Assembly: GCA_964357255.1 (NCBI GenBank)
Contig: CAYHKQ010000035.1
Span: 1 to 25,101 of the forward strand
From: JBBTIS01 sp038059855
GTDB lineage: Bacteria > Elusimicrobiota > Elusimicrobia > JACQPE01
Reading direction: 5' to 3'
Length of the DNA stretch: 25,101 bases
Part shown: positions 1-8,048 of the stretch, piece after piece
How positions within the stretch are numbered: position 1 is the first letter of the stretch
Layout of the letters: the number at the start of each line of letters is the position of its first letter
Program-made: the position numbers and the translations under genes
The notes under the pieces: model-generated
Databases searched by the model: none
What the model was told of the DNA's origin: nothing
The model's input: the letters and a program-made list of their open reading frames with translations, nothing else

Positions 1-3000
1 CTGTTGTCACGTTAATGACATACTTGCCTGCCTCGCGCACAAACAATTTATAGCTATTTCCGCTCTTTAAGCCCTCAAAGCGATAAACGCCGGTGGAGCT
101 AGTCACCTTACTTTGGAGTGTAAGCGAAGCCGTGGAATTAGCCGCGCGATAAGTTTCGTCAAGCAAGTATACGGTGACATTGGGAACGTAGCTTACGGCA
201 TAAAGGCCTCGAGTATAGACTGATCCCCAGATGGAGGCTGAACCAGCAGGCTCCAGACGAAAACTGACCGTTGAAACCTCTCCTAAATAGGAAGCGGCGC
301 TCGAGATTGAAACCCCCCGCCGGGCCTTAAAATGACCCGAAGCGGATGCCTCCACAATATAACCGCCGGCTGGCACGCCAAAAAGTTTGTAGGCGCCGGA
401 GGAATCAGTCACCGCGTCGTTATCCCCACTAGTATAAATACCACCGATGACGTTAATAGCGGCGTTAGCGAGCGGCGAAGGCGTTGTCGCGGTGTCCGTG
501 ACAACGCCCCAAATCGCGGCTCCTTTGCCGGCGCCGTCAAAGTTAATATTAAAAGTTGTGGTTGAACCAACCACGGAGTCAAGCGCGATCGTTTGTGTAA
601 GCGGAGGATAATTAGGCGTATTCGCCATAACCATGATGTTTTTGCCTGTCGGCAGACCTCGAATCTCGTAGCCCAATCCCCATCCAGCCATCGAACTCAT
701 GACAAGCTGGAATAAAGTCCAATCTTGATTCTGTATGGCCTCCTCAAAGTCATCCTTGCCGTCGGGAACGGCTTCCACCTCTATATCGCCTTCTATTTTC
801 TGAGGCGGAGGAGTAACAACGCCTGCGGCCATGAACTTCTTGTCTGAATCAAACACAGACACGATAGGTAAATACTTGACGAAATCCTCAAAGTTAGTCA
901 TCTTCTTAAAGTCCTCTTGGCGGATAAGGTTGCTTGCCGTAACAAGGCCAAAGAGCGTCACCCCCCTACTAACAGTGGCGATGGGCGACAAATTCACAAC
1001 CACCTGCTTCATCGCGTCTCCGCCCTGGGTCACCATGGTAAAAGTGGAAGTCCTTTGTGACGTCACATTGTTAATGGCGATACTCACGGTGGAATTGACA
1101 ACGGTAAGAAACATATATGGCGCATTGCTGGCTACGTGTTGCCCCCCTTCCTTGCCGCCATCAATGTCTCCTTTCCTCATCAAATAAAAATCAAAAACGC
1201 TGTTCATCGGCAACATCGCCGGACACCAGCCATCCACAGCCCTCAATCCTCCCTTGCACCACTGCTTATTGGGATCATCGGTGATTCGCTGTTGAATTTC
1301 ACTCAACCAGGACGTCTCTCCAAACATCATCTTCGCAATGGTTGGAGGATTGAAAACAATGCCGGCCGGAAACATCATGCCGGCGAAACGGTCTCCGCGA
1401 AGTTCCCCCCATTGCGATATCTGAGCGTCTAGGGCTGGAAGCCTGGCGGGATTCACCTTAAAAACCATCATCATGCCATCGGCAAATTTAATATCCATGG
1501 AGGTATCTTGATTGGCAACGACATCGGCTTCATAGCCGCTTCCAGGAAGCGTGTACGGCAAGGTCACGTCGCCACCGCCGTTGTTTTTCCACATCCTGGC
1601 CTCAGCGCTTATTTGATAATGGCCTGGGAAAAGACCGCCAAGCACATAGGCGCCGTCCTCGCGAACCTGACCCCAGCCCCATCCATTTTCGCCTCCCGCG
1701 TTCACGTTGCCGTTAACATGTCCATCTTGCGTATCTCCGGCTTTAAATAACGAGCCGTCGGGCTTATAGACCTTGCCTACGAGACGGCCGGCAGGGGCAA
1801 AGGAGAAATTCTTGACGATTTCAGTGGCAACGCTCAGATCGTATTTTTCCTCCCCTCCATGATCATCATAAACCCTTCCCCAAAAATTCGTGTTGATCTC
1901 AAGCCAATAACTGCCTCCGGTGGAAACCCAAATTTCATAATCAATGGAAGTTTGCCCGTTGTGCGCCTCCTGATCTCCGACAACGGCAAATCCACCGTGT
2001 CGCCAGCAATCATTGGATTGATTATTTTGACAATCCCTGCGCATAATCATTGTGATTGGGCCGCCGCTAAAGTCCGATGGTTTGGCAAATTTGAGTTGGC
2101 CGCGCAAACGCCGGGCCTTGGTTCCTATCGTATCAATAACTATCGTGATCGAAGATCCATGGGATTTATATGTGCCGGACGCGTCGTAAACATAAACATT
2201 ATCCCCGTTGGCATTGGCTATCGAAGAAACTGTTACCCTTAAATCGTCATAGGTTTTTGACGTGCAACCTTTATGGCCATCCCAGCCCGTCTCGCCATCA
2301 GGCCCGTTGTTATACATCGTGTCCTTGCCGGTAAACTGAGCGAATGCTCGAATTTGGTAATTGCCGGGCAAAAGACTATCAATGACAACATAGCCCGTGC
2401 TGGCCGGAAGATTAACGCGGTTTAAGCCGGGATTCCATTCATCAATTTTGACTTCTCTTTGTTGAGATTGGTCCCAATAATTGTGCCAGGGACGGTCGCT
2501 TGAAGTCAGGGTCCAGGTGCTGTTTTGCTGATTCCATTGCCATCCTTCGCAAAGCGAAGTATGCGTGGTCACCTCAACTTGGCAACCATTCTGGCCGCAA
2601 TTCCACTTTTGTAAATTATAAGGCATGGTTGAATGCCAGCTGGAAAAATCCGGTTCCACGCTGATCATGGACCCAGGAATACTGCGCCCCTCGGAATTGC
2701 GCACCGCCACCCTCATCCTAAGATTCCCTGAAGCGGACCGATTAACCTTTATTCTCTTTCCATTAATAGGCGCGCCAGTGTAAACAATATCATTGGCAGT
2801 CGCGACATAAGGCCCTGTTGAGGAAAGGGTCGTATTGCTATAGCCTACAAAGCAGACGTTGTTCTGCTGTCCCCAGGCGCAACCAGGCGACACCTCTGTA
2901 AAATATGTGCCGGTTGAGGGAAGGTTAAAAAACTTAAATCGTCCATTCTGGTCCGTATTGGTCCAAGCCACATGCCAAAAATTACACCTTGTTCCAGCCT

Positions 3001-3940
3001 GGCAATTAGGATCCTGCTTCTTTAGAGAAACGCCCGCCCAGGGAATATAAATGGGGTTGGTCGTGTCGGTGCTGAGCACGACGCCGTCAACGACCTCCAC
3101 GTTCGAAACTGACTGATAATCAGCCCCTGCCGCGGCGCTTTCCTGATTTGTTTCCGCTTTCACTGTTTCAGGGGGAAGGGCATTGTCCGAAGCCAGGTTC
3201 ATCGAATCAAAGGCAACGACGTCTCCGGCTGAAATCGTAATTTTGCCGTTAGCAGGGGAACTGGCTACGCCGTTGATCGTAATATGACTTGTATCCGTGC
3301 TGATTTCCACGCCCTTGGTGACGTCAAAAGCCTTTGCCTCAAAAACAGCGAGCGCGGTTTCTATCGGCAAATTATGAATATTGCAAACGCCCGCGCCGGT
3401 CGGGTCTAAACCGGCCAAACCAAAAGCCAACTCATGCTCAATTCCCTCTTTAATAAACATGCAACCCACAACGCCGGATGCCGTGCCGCTTGATAATGGA
3501 AATTGCGCCATGGCCCCGGGGCGTTCGGCATCCTTTCCTATTTTAAGCGCAACTGTTTTAGCGTCCCCTGAGGCGATGAACGCGCGCGCGTGCGCGGGAT
3601 TAAAAACTTGTTCCCTTAAAGCCGGGAAATATCCCTGACTGCTGGCAAAAACATGGTATTCCAAACCATCATGCAAGGTGGCCGGACTGGCCGCGGTGTC
3701 AAACGCGAACTGCCCGTTCGCGTCCGTGACGCCCACATGGGACTTGGCGCCCGGTCCGTTAGGGGTGAATTCAACGGCAAAAACAGTAACGCCTTTTAAT
3801 GCCGTCGCGCCATCGGCCGCGTCCTTGACCGTAACGCTCAGGGTTGCCGCGAACAGGGGAATATTCGCCAAACACAAAATCGCCGCCAACAAAATTTTTT
3901 GACCAATAAAAAAGATACCGCTTCTATTATTTTTTTTCAT
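1..3940 (-). CDS. Giant secreted carboxypeptidase-regulatory-like repeat protein (C-terminus outside window)
   Basis: I translated this strand from ATG at 3940 and the frame stays open to the window edge, giving at least 1313 residues. A strong AGGAGG ribosome site lies 8 nt before the ATG. Residues 1-31 form a signal peptide: a Lys/Asn/Arg start, a hydrophobic stretch, then PLFA as likely cleavage site. The rest is beta-rich modules of the type G-x-V-x-D...G-x-Y-x-(F/L)-x-x-(L/V)-x-x-G-x-Y, clearest near residues 32-110, 286-330, 715-780, 1144-1200 and 1237-1300. These resemble carboxypeptidase regulatory-like (CarboxypepD_reg/Cna-B-type) sandwiches. A Cys- and Trp-rich region lies around residues 430-500. 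No catalytic motif is visible. The likely role is surface or extracellular, perhaps adhesion or envelope structure. The gene is divergent from the GlpD-like gene. That it is one open protein is certain; the function is not. Confidence 0.85.
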   Translation of the reverse strand, partial: MKKNNRSGIFFIGQKILLAAILCLANIPLFAATLSVTVKDAADGATALKGVTVFAVEFTPNGPGAKSHVGVTDANGQFAFDTAASPATLHDGLEYHVFASSQGYFPALREQVFNPAHARAFIASGDAKTVALKIGKDAERPGAMAQFPLSSGTASGVVGCMFIKEGIEHELAFGLAGLDPTGAGVCNIHNLPIETALAVFEAKAFDVTKGVEISTDTSHITINGVASSPANGKITISAGDVVAFDSMNLASDNALPPETVKAETNQESAAAGADYQSVSNVEVVDGVVLSTDTTNPIYIPWAGVSLKKQDPNCQAGTRCNFWHVAWTNTDQNGRFKFFNLPSTGTYFTEVSPGCAWGQQNNVCFVGYSNTTLSSTGPYVATANDIVYTGAPINGKRIKVNRSASGNLRMRVAVRNSEGRSIPGSMISVEPDFSSWHSTMPYNLQKWNCGQNGCQVEVTTHTSLCEGWQWNQQNSTWTLTSSDRPWHNYWDQSQQREVKIDEWNPGLNRVNLPASTGYVVIDSLLPGNYQIRAFAQFTGKDTMYNNGPDGETGWDGHKGCTSKTYDDLRVTVSSIANANGDNVYVYDASGTYKSHGSSITIVIDTIGTKARRLRGQLKFAKPSDFSGGPITMIMRRDCQNNQSNDCWRHGGFAVVGDQEAHNGQTSIDYEIWVSTGGSYWLEINTNFWGRVYDDHGGEEKYDLSVATEIVKNFSFAPAGRLVGKVYKPDGSLFKAGDTQDGHVNGNVNAGGENGWGWGQVREDGAYVLGGLFPGHYQISAEARMWKNNGGGDVTLPYTLPGSGYEADVVANQDTSMDIKFADGMMMVFKVNPARLPALDAQISQWGELRGDRFAGMMFPAGIVFNPPTIAKMMFGETSWLSEIQQRITDDPNKQWCKGGLRAVDGWCPAMLPMNSVFDFYLMRKGDIDGGKEGGQHVASNAPYMFLTVVNSTVSIAINNVTSQRTSTFTMVTQGGDAMKQVVVNLSPIATVSRGVTLFGLVTASNLIRQEDFKKMTNFEDFVKYLPIVSVFDSDKKFMAAGVVTPPPQKIEGDIEVEAVPDGKDDFEEAIQNQDWTLFQLVMSSMAGWGLGYEIRGLPTGKNIMVMANTPNYPPLTQTIALDSVVGSTTTFNINFDGAGKGAAIWGVVTDTATTPSPLANAAINVIGGIYTSGDNDAVTDSSGAYKLFGVPAGGYIVEASASGHFKARRGVSISSAASYLGEVSTVSFRLEPAGSASIWGSVYTRGLYAVSYVPNVTVYLLDETYRAANSTASLTLQSKVTSSTGVYRFEGLKSGNSYKLFVREAGKYVINVTT

Positions 3941-3979
3941 ACCGTCAACCTCCTGCCGCATGATTCTGGCATTAGTGCC

Positions 3980-4010
3980 ATACTATTGCGCCAAAATAGA
4001 TTCCTGTCAA
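3980..4010 (-). promoter_or_regulatory. Candidate sigma70-type promoter of the giant secreted protein
   Basis: On the minus strand a perfect -35 box TTGACA (4005-4010) is followed after 19 bp by TAGTAT (3980-3985). Initiation would fall near 3973, leaving a leader of about 33 nt that contains the AGGAGG site. The spacer is longer than the usual 17 bp, so the -10 assignment is tentative. Confidence 0.45.
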
Positions 4011-4036
4011 GGCCTTAGTGTTCACTTTTAGTGAAC
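4004..4036 (+). promoter_or_regulatory. Candidate promoter overlapped by a TTCAC-N5-GTGAA palindrome
   Basis: Upstream of the GlpD-like operon, CTGTCA (4004-4009) and TTTAGT (4027-4032) are spaced by 17 bp and could be a weak promoter. The -10 lies inside a perfect inverted repeat, GTTCAC-TTTTA-GTGAAC (4020-4036), about 39 bp before the chosen start codon. A dyad over the -10 is the usual position for a repressor operator. The binding protein is unknown; the XRE regulator at 7629-8015 is one nearby candidate. Confidence 0.4.
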
Positions 4037-4074
4037 GCCGCCTTAACGCCTCCATTTTTGGGAGAATGAACGCG

Positions 4075-5370
4075 ATGTCTCGCGTTATTGTCATTGGAGG
4101 AGGAATCACCGGCGCCGGAATTTTTAAGGCTTGCGCCGAGGCGGGACTGCGCGCCCTCTTAATTGAAAAAGATGAAACAGGCGGGCGCACCACGCTGTCC
4201 TCGAGCGGACTAATTCACGGAGGACTGCGCTACCTGCCCTACGACGCGCACACCACGGCCGAATGTTGCCGGGAAGCGCGCCGCGTTCGGGAATTCGCCG
4301 GCGATCTATTGAGCCGGCAAGTTTTCCTCTGGCCGGTATACCAAGGCCAAACCCTTGGCCTGAATCTCGTGGAATCCTTGATGGAACGTTATGACGATCT
4401 CGCCCCCTTAAAATCAGGCAAGCCCCATGTCCGCTTAAACGCCAAGGAAACATTGACAATCGAGCCTTCCTTAAATCCCAGCGGACTGCTCGGCGCCATC
4501 ACCTTTGACGAATGGAGGGTCGAGCCCGGGCGTTTGGTGGAAAAAAACATTGAACTCGCTCAAAAACTCGGCGGCCAGGTCTTGGCCAAACGCAAAGTCA
4601 CTGGAATCAAAGCCGGCCCTGGCAAAAAAATCCGCGTCGAAACGTCGCATGAAGGCCGCAACGAAACGCTCGAAGCCGCGATGGTGATCAATGCCACGGG
4701 CCCATGGGCGGCTCAAACGGCTTTGATGGCTGGGTCGGATAAAGTCCGTCTTGAACACCGAAAAGGCGCGCATCTGGTCATGCCAAATCAAGGGGTGCGC
4801 CACGGCGTCCTTTTCCCCGACCGCGCGGGACGCTATATCGGCGCTTATCCCAGGGACAACGAAATTTGGATTGGGCCCACGGATGATCCTTTGGACAAGC
4901 AAAGGGGCAATGATCCCCTGGATCATCCGAGCGTTACGGATGAAGAAAAAGACCGCCTGATCGAAGCGGCGAAAACTATCTTCCCAAAGCTTAATTTTAG
5001 TCAAACCCGGTTTACGGCGGGGGTGCGGCCGATTCTGGCTCAAAAGGGCAGTCCTTCCTTATTTAGCAGGGATTACCAAATTTTCGACCACGAAGCGCTC
5101 GATGGAATTGCCGGCCTGATTACCGTGACCGGAGGAAAAATGACGATTTACCGACTCATGGCTGAGGAAACCCTTGCCCTTGTGCGCTCAAAACTGGAAG
5201 GTCGCCAACTGCGCCGAGCAACCCAAGGGCTCTCAGACCTAAGCCGCCTCTTAAGAATGGCGGGCTCCGTGGTCTTACTGGCTTTCTCTTGGCTACGCCA
5301 CTGGGCACGCCGGCTGAGCGGACGCACAAGAAACGGCTTGGCGCTGTTTAAAGCGACTTATGAAACATAA
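4075..5370 (+). CDS. GlpD-like FAD-dependent glycerol-3-phosphate dehydrogenase family protein
   Basis: This flavoprotein of 431 residues would oxidise glycerol 3-phosphate to dihydroxyacetone phosphate, passing electrons to a membrane acceptor. Residues 8-15 (GGGITGAG) are the Rossmann FAD-binding loop and E31 ends the second strand. LIHGGLRYLP (46-55) matches the GlpD family signature, and TGGKMTIYR (352-360) matches the C-terminal TGGKxTxYR motif. The C-terminal helical domain of full GlpD (usually 500 or more residues in total) is mostly missing. It is replaced by a short tail with a hydrophobic segment at about 395-410 that may anchor to the membrane. I chose ATG 4075 because GGGAGA (4060-4065) sits at the right distance. 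In-frame GTG 4018 and ATG 4066 are possible, but the GTG lies in the operator region. The 3' end overlaps the next gene by 11 bp. Substrate specificity is inferred. Confidence 0.8.
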   Translation: MSRVIVIGGGITGAGIFKACAEAGLRALLIEKDETGGRTTLSSSGLIHGGLRYLPYDAHTTAECCREARRVREFAGDLLSRQVFLWPVYQGQTLGLNLVESLMERYDDLAPLKSGKPHVRLNAKETLTIEPSLNPSGLLGAITFDEWRVEPGRLVEKNIELAQKLGGQVLAKRKVTGIKAGPGKKIRVETSHEGRNETLEAAMVINATGPWAAQTALMAGSDKVRLEHRKGAHLVMPNQGVRHGVLFPDRAGRYIGAYPRDNEIWIGPTDDPLDKQRGNDPLDHPSVTDEEKDRLIEAAKTIFPKLNFSQTRFTAGVRPILAQKGSPSLFSRDYQIFDHEALDGIAGLITVTGGKMTIYRLMAEETLALVRSKLEGRQLRRATQGLSDLSRLLRMAGSVVLLAFSWLRHWARRLSGRTRNGLALFKATYET

Positions 5371-6940
5371 AACGGGAAGCGCAAACCCTCTGATCGGCGA
5401 TATTCAACGATCTCTAAAAATCGAAACCGCATCCGACGATCAAAGCCGGCTTCCGGCGGCGCGGGACTGGTGGCCGCAGGCCCTTCATTGGGACGATGAA
5501 GAAATTCGAAGACAAGCGCCCTGCGCCATAGCGCGGCCCGCCGGCAACGAAGAAATCGCCAAAATTCTGCATTGGGCCGGCGAACGGGGAGTGGCCGTGA
5601 CGCCCAGGGGCGGCGGCTCCGGCGTCTGCGGCGCCGCCATCGCGACAAGTCAAGATTCCATCGCGCTCGACACGACTAAACTCAACCGCGTCGGCCCGAT
5701 TGAACCTGACTCCCAACTCCCAACTCCCTTCACAGAACTCAGGGACGATGGGAACCCCGCAGGGGCGCAACGTCCCAACTCGCAACTTTTCTCGCTTCGC
5801 GTGGGCGCCGGCGTATTCGGCGGCGCTCTGGAATCCACGCTCAACGCTCAGGGCTATTCCCTCCTCCATTTTCCCGCCTCCCTGGACATCTCCACAGTGG
5901 GAGGCTGGATCGCCTGCGGCTCCTACGGACAGTTTTCCACCTTGTACGGAGGCATTGCCGGTCAAACCAGGGAAATTCGCGCTATATTGCCGGACGGATC
6001 GGAATTTCGCGGACCGGCCCAAAATTTTCTGGAAAGCGAAGGAACGCTGGGAATTATCACGGAGGCTACCCTCTTGGTCCGCAAAAAACCAAGCCGGCAT
6101 TTTTTTCTGTCTTATGAATTTGACAATCTCAGCGAAGCCCTGATCTGGATTAAAGACCGCGAACTCGCGCTTCGCGTCAAACCCGCGGTGGCCCGTCTAT
6201 ACGACCCGCTCGATTCCACGCTGAGCGGGCTCAAATCCTCCGGCGGACATTTTCTTGCCGATGAGTTCCTGCTAAAATTGCAATCCCTTGTTCTGCGCCA
6301 CGGCGCGGGCCGCCGGATTCTCAAGGCCATCGCGCAAAAAAAATCAGGCTGGGTGCTGGTCCTTATTTTTGAAGAAGAACAGGAAGCGGCTTATCGCGAA
6401 CTCCTAAACTCTCATGGCTCAAGCGAACGTCGCCTAAGCGAAGAGCCGGCCAAAATCTGGTGGAATAAACGTTATCAATGGAACGAAAAAAAGCTCAAGC
6501 TCATGTTCGATCACGGCTGTTTCGCCGACACGGTGGATACATGGGCCCCATGGGACCGATTGGACGAAGTTTACGAACGGTTCAACGAAACCGTAAGCCC
6601 CTGCGCGCTTTCCATGGGCCATATCAGCCACATGGACGCTGAGGGCGCGTGCCTTTACATGAGCTTGGCCGGGGCCGCAAGCAACGCTCCCGGCGCGCGC
6701 CGTCTCCACGAAGCAGTTTGGCGCGCGGCTCTCGATGCCGTGGCCAAGGCTGGAGGCCGAATCAATCATCACCACGGCATCGGCCTAGCCAAACTCCCGT
6801 GGATTCAAAACGCATGGGGCGAGGAGCGGCTCAGGGCGCATCAAAATAAAAAACGCGAATGGGACCCCAAGGGAATAATGAATCCTGGAAAATTGAGCGT
6901 GGAGCGTGGAGCGTGGAGCGTGGAGCGGCAGAAAATATGA
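5360..6940 (+). CDS. FAD-binding oxidase, alkyldihydroxyacetonephosphate-synthase-like
   Basis: This 526-residue protein has a vanillyl-alcohol-oxidase-type FAD domain with PRGGGSGVCGA at about 82-92 and a glycine-rich FAD segment (TVGGWIACGSYGQFS). The C-terminal half contains INHHHGIG, with HHHGIG at 470-475. The His triplet is typical of alkyl-DHAP synthase (AGPS), which swaps the acyl chain of acyl-DHAP for a fatty alcohol to start ether-lipid synthesis. Glycolate-oxidase-type dehydrogenases share the fold but usually lack the HHH motif. The position behind a GlpD-like enzyme that would make DHAP supports a lipid role. Two oddities are seen. Residues about 120-142 are an inserted palindrome-bearing segment flanked by a repeated (D/N)SQL. 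The normal family end NPGKL is followed by about 14 residues coded by a heptamer repeat. It ends in ATGA shared with the next gene. Confidence 0.75.
   Translation: MKHKTGSANPLIGDIQRSLKIETASDDQSRLPAARDWWPQALHWDDEEIRRQAPCAIARPAGNEEIAKILHWAGERGVAVTPRGGGSGVCGAAIATSQDSIALDTTKLNRVGPIEPDSQLPTPFTELRDDGNPAGAQRPNSQLFSLRVGAGVFGGALESTLNAQGYSLLHFPASLDISTVGGWIACGSYGQFSTLYGGIAGQTREIRAILPDGSEFRGPAQNFLESEGTLGIITEATLLVRKKPSRHFFLSYEFDNLSEALIWIKDRELALRVKPAVARLYDPLDSTLSGLKSSGGHFLADEFLLKLQSLVLRHGAGRRILKAIAQKKSGWVLVLIFEEEQEAAYRELLNSHGSSERRLSEEPAKIWWNKRYQWNEKKLKLMFDHGCFADTVDTWAPWDRLDEVYERFNETVSPCALSMGHISHMDAEGACLYMSLAGAASNAPGARRLHEAVWRAALDAVAKAGGRINHHHGIGLAKLPWIQNAWGEERLRAHQNKKREWDPKGIMNPGKLSVERGAWSVERQKI
5718..5783 (+). 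repeat. In-frame palindromic mini-insertion inside the AGPS-like gene
   Basis: The segment is flanked by near-repeats of CCCAACTC and contains nested inverted repeats: GGGACG (5742-5747) with CGTCCC (5771-5776), and CCCC (5755-5758) with GGGG (5762-5765) around GCA. It adds about 22 residues in a loop between two conserved FAD-domain strands without breaking the frame. Removing it would join GPIEPDSQL directly to FSLRVGAG, which reads like an ordinary family sequence. In-frame palindromic elements of this kind are known in Rickettsia (RPE); kinship here is not claimed. Confidence 0.6.
6895..6927 (+). repeat. Heptanucleotide tandem repeat GAGCGTG, nearly five copies
   Basis: Four perfect GAGCGTG units (6895-6922) and a partial fifth (GAGCG) lie in the last codons of the AGPS-like gene, about 10 bp before the phosphodiesterase start. 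They encode a tail of the SVERGAW type. Because seven is not a multiple of three, gain or loss of one unit would change the tail and the position of the stop codon that overlaps the next start. Confidence 0.95.
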
Positions 6941-7683
6941 ACGTCCGCATCCTCGCCCATGGATGCGGCATGATTTCAGGAATTGAAAACACCATTGAAG
7001 GAATGCGCCGGGTAATCGAGCAGGGGGCGCATGGAATCGAATGTGACGTGCAACTAACAAAAGACGGCGAACCGGTCCTTCACCATGACCGCACGACAGA
7101 GCGCATGACCGGCCGTCGCCGGCGGGTGAGCCAAACGAACTACAAGGACCTGCGCGAGCTTCGCGTCTTAGGCCGTTATCCCATCCCCCATCTTAATGAA
7201 GCCCTGGAATTCTTGAGCGATTGGAAAGAAGGGTCGCTGTTCATGGATTTTCACAACTCGTCATTGGCGTTGGCCGAGGCCGTGGCCAAGGCGACCGCCC
7301 GATATGCGCTGGAAGAACGCGCCTACCCCTTGACTGTTTACGACGAACGGCGCTTTCTGCTTCACACCAAAGACGTCAACCCCAAGATGCGCCTGGCTCT
7401 CATGCCGGAATACCCCTGGGCCATTCTCAAAAGAGCCCGCGAGGTCCAGGCTAACCAAGTCTGCGTCGGCTGGGACCGGATATGGTACAACCGTTATCTT
7501 TTTAAAGCGGCCTCGACCCTGGTCAATCTGAGCTCTATTATTAAGGAAGCGCGCCAACAAGGCTTTGTCATCAGCGCAGGGGTGGCCAATCGGCCTGAAG
7601 ATATTCGCTGGGCCGCGGCCCAGGGGGTTCAGGGAATATGGACGGACGACGCCGCGCTATGCCGTAAAATTCTGGAAGGATGA
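6937..7683 (+). CDS. Glycerophosphodiester phosphodiesterase family protein
   Basis: The 248-residue protein matches the GDPD TIM-barrel family, which hydrolyses glycerophosphodiesters to glycerol 3-phosphate and an alcohol. Visible motifs are LAHG near the N-terminus, IENT, GIECDVQLTKDG (metal-binding E-x-D), VLHHD with the catalytic His, and GIWTDDAA near the C-terminus. No signal peptide is present, so it is cytoplasmic. I chose ATG 6937, which shares ATGA with the stop of the AGPS-like gene, a classic coupling junction. GGAG at 6922-6925 lies 11 bp upstream, inside the heptamer repeat. An upstream in-frame ATG at 6859 would only add repeat-coded residues. With the GlpD-like and AGPS-like genes it makes an operon that could release glycerol 3-phosphate, oxidise it to DHAP and use it for lipid synthesis. 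The 3' end overlaps the convergent XRE gene by 55 bp. Confidence 0.85.
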   Translation: MNVRILAHGCGMISGIENTIEGMRRVIEQGAHGIECDVQLTKDGEPVLHHDRTTERMTGRRRRVSQTNYKDLRELRVLGRYPIPHLNEALEFLSDWKEGSLFMDFHNSSLALAEAVAKATARYALEERAYPLTVYDERRFLLHTKDVNPKMRLALMPEYPWAILKRAREVQANQVCVGWDRIWYNRYLFKAASTLVNLSSIIKEARQQGFVISAGVANRPEDIRWAAAQGVQGIWTDDAALCRKILEG

Positions 7684-8015
7684 GAATGGCCGTTTTTTCG
7701 GGCCATCACAGGGGACATTTCAGCGCCCGTGGAAACATCCTCGATAGAAAAGGCTTTTTGCAAAACCAGCTTCTTGCCCGCCTGGCGCAGGCGCTCGAGC
7801 ATGGCGGCTGAAACGTCTTCGTGTTTACCGAGAGCCTCAAGACAACTCTGAACAAAAGGCCAGGATGGAATTCTCTCGTCGCGCTCAATATAGGAAAGCC
7901 ACGCCGTTGAGGTGCCGACCATTCGCGCGAATCCCGCGACGCTAAGGTTGGCTCCCGCCCGGATATCACGCAGTAACATTCCGTAACTTTTCGCCAACGG
8001 CGAATTGTTGTCCAT
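7629..8015 (-). CDS. XRE-family helix-turn-helix transcriptional regulator
   Basis: A 128-residue protein with an N-terminal HTH_3/XRE domain. Residues 25-44 (SVAGFARMVGTSTAWLSYIE) are the helix-turn-helix, and RDERIPS follows as is typical of the family. After residue 75 comes a short charged helix (SAAMLERLRQAGKKL) and a tail without a recognised ligand domain. GGGAGGG five bases before ATG 8015 is a strong ribosome site and fixes the start. The last 18 codons overlap the 3' end of the phosphodiesterase gene on the other strand. A candidate autoregulatory palindrome lies at 8069-8086. The target genes are unknown; the neighbouring GlpD-like operon and the acetyl-CoA acetyltransferase are candidates by position only. 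Confidence 0.85.
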   Translation of the reverse strand: MDNNSPLAKSYGMLLRDIRAGANLSVAGFARMVGTSTAWLSYIERDERIPSWPFVQSCLEALGKHEDVSAAMLERLRQAGKKLVLQKAFSIEDVSTGAEMSPVMARKNGHSHPSRILRHSAASSVHIP

Positions 8016-8048
8016 TGATTCCCTCCCTTTGTCCGCGGCCCTTCCCCC

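Noticed and set aside
332..3902. Several plus-strand open frames of 60-130 codons over the first 4 kb
   Set aside because: All lie opposite one continuous minus-strand frame of 1313 codons with signal peptide and ribosome site; none has recognisable content.
3986..4018. Leaderless GTG start at 4018 for the GlpD-like gene, by analogy with 14006 and 21868
   Set aside because: TTGCGC is present at 3986-3991, but no -10 box lies at 18 bp, and the Rossmann motif plus GGGAG ribosome site favour ATG 4075.
4471..5043. Long open frame antisense to the GlpD-like gene
   Set aside because: It lies wholly inside a gene with clear FAD motifs, lacks any recognisable domain, and reflects GC-rich codon structure on the opposite strand.
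5414..6100. Minus-strand open frame of about 228 codons opposite the AGPS-like gene
   Set aside because: No domain or ribosome site; the plus-strand frame carries the conserved family motifs.
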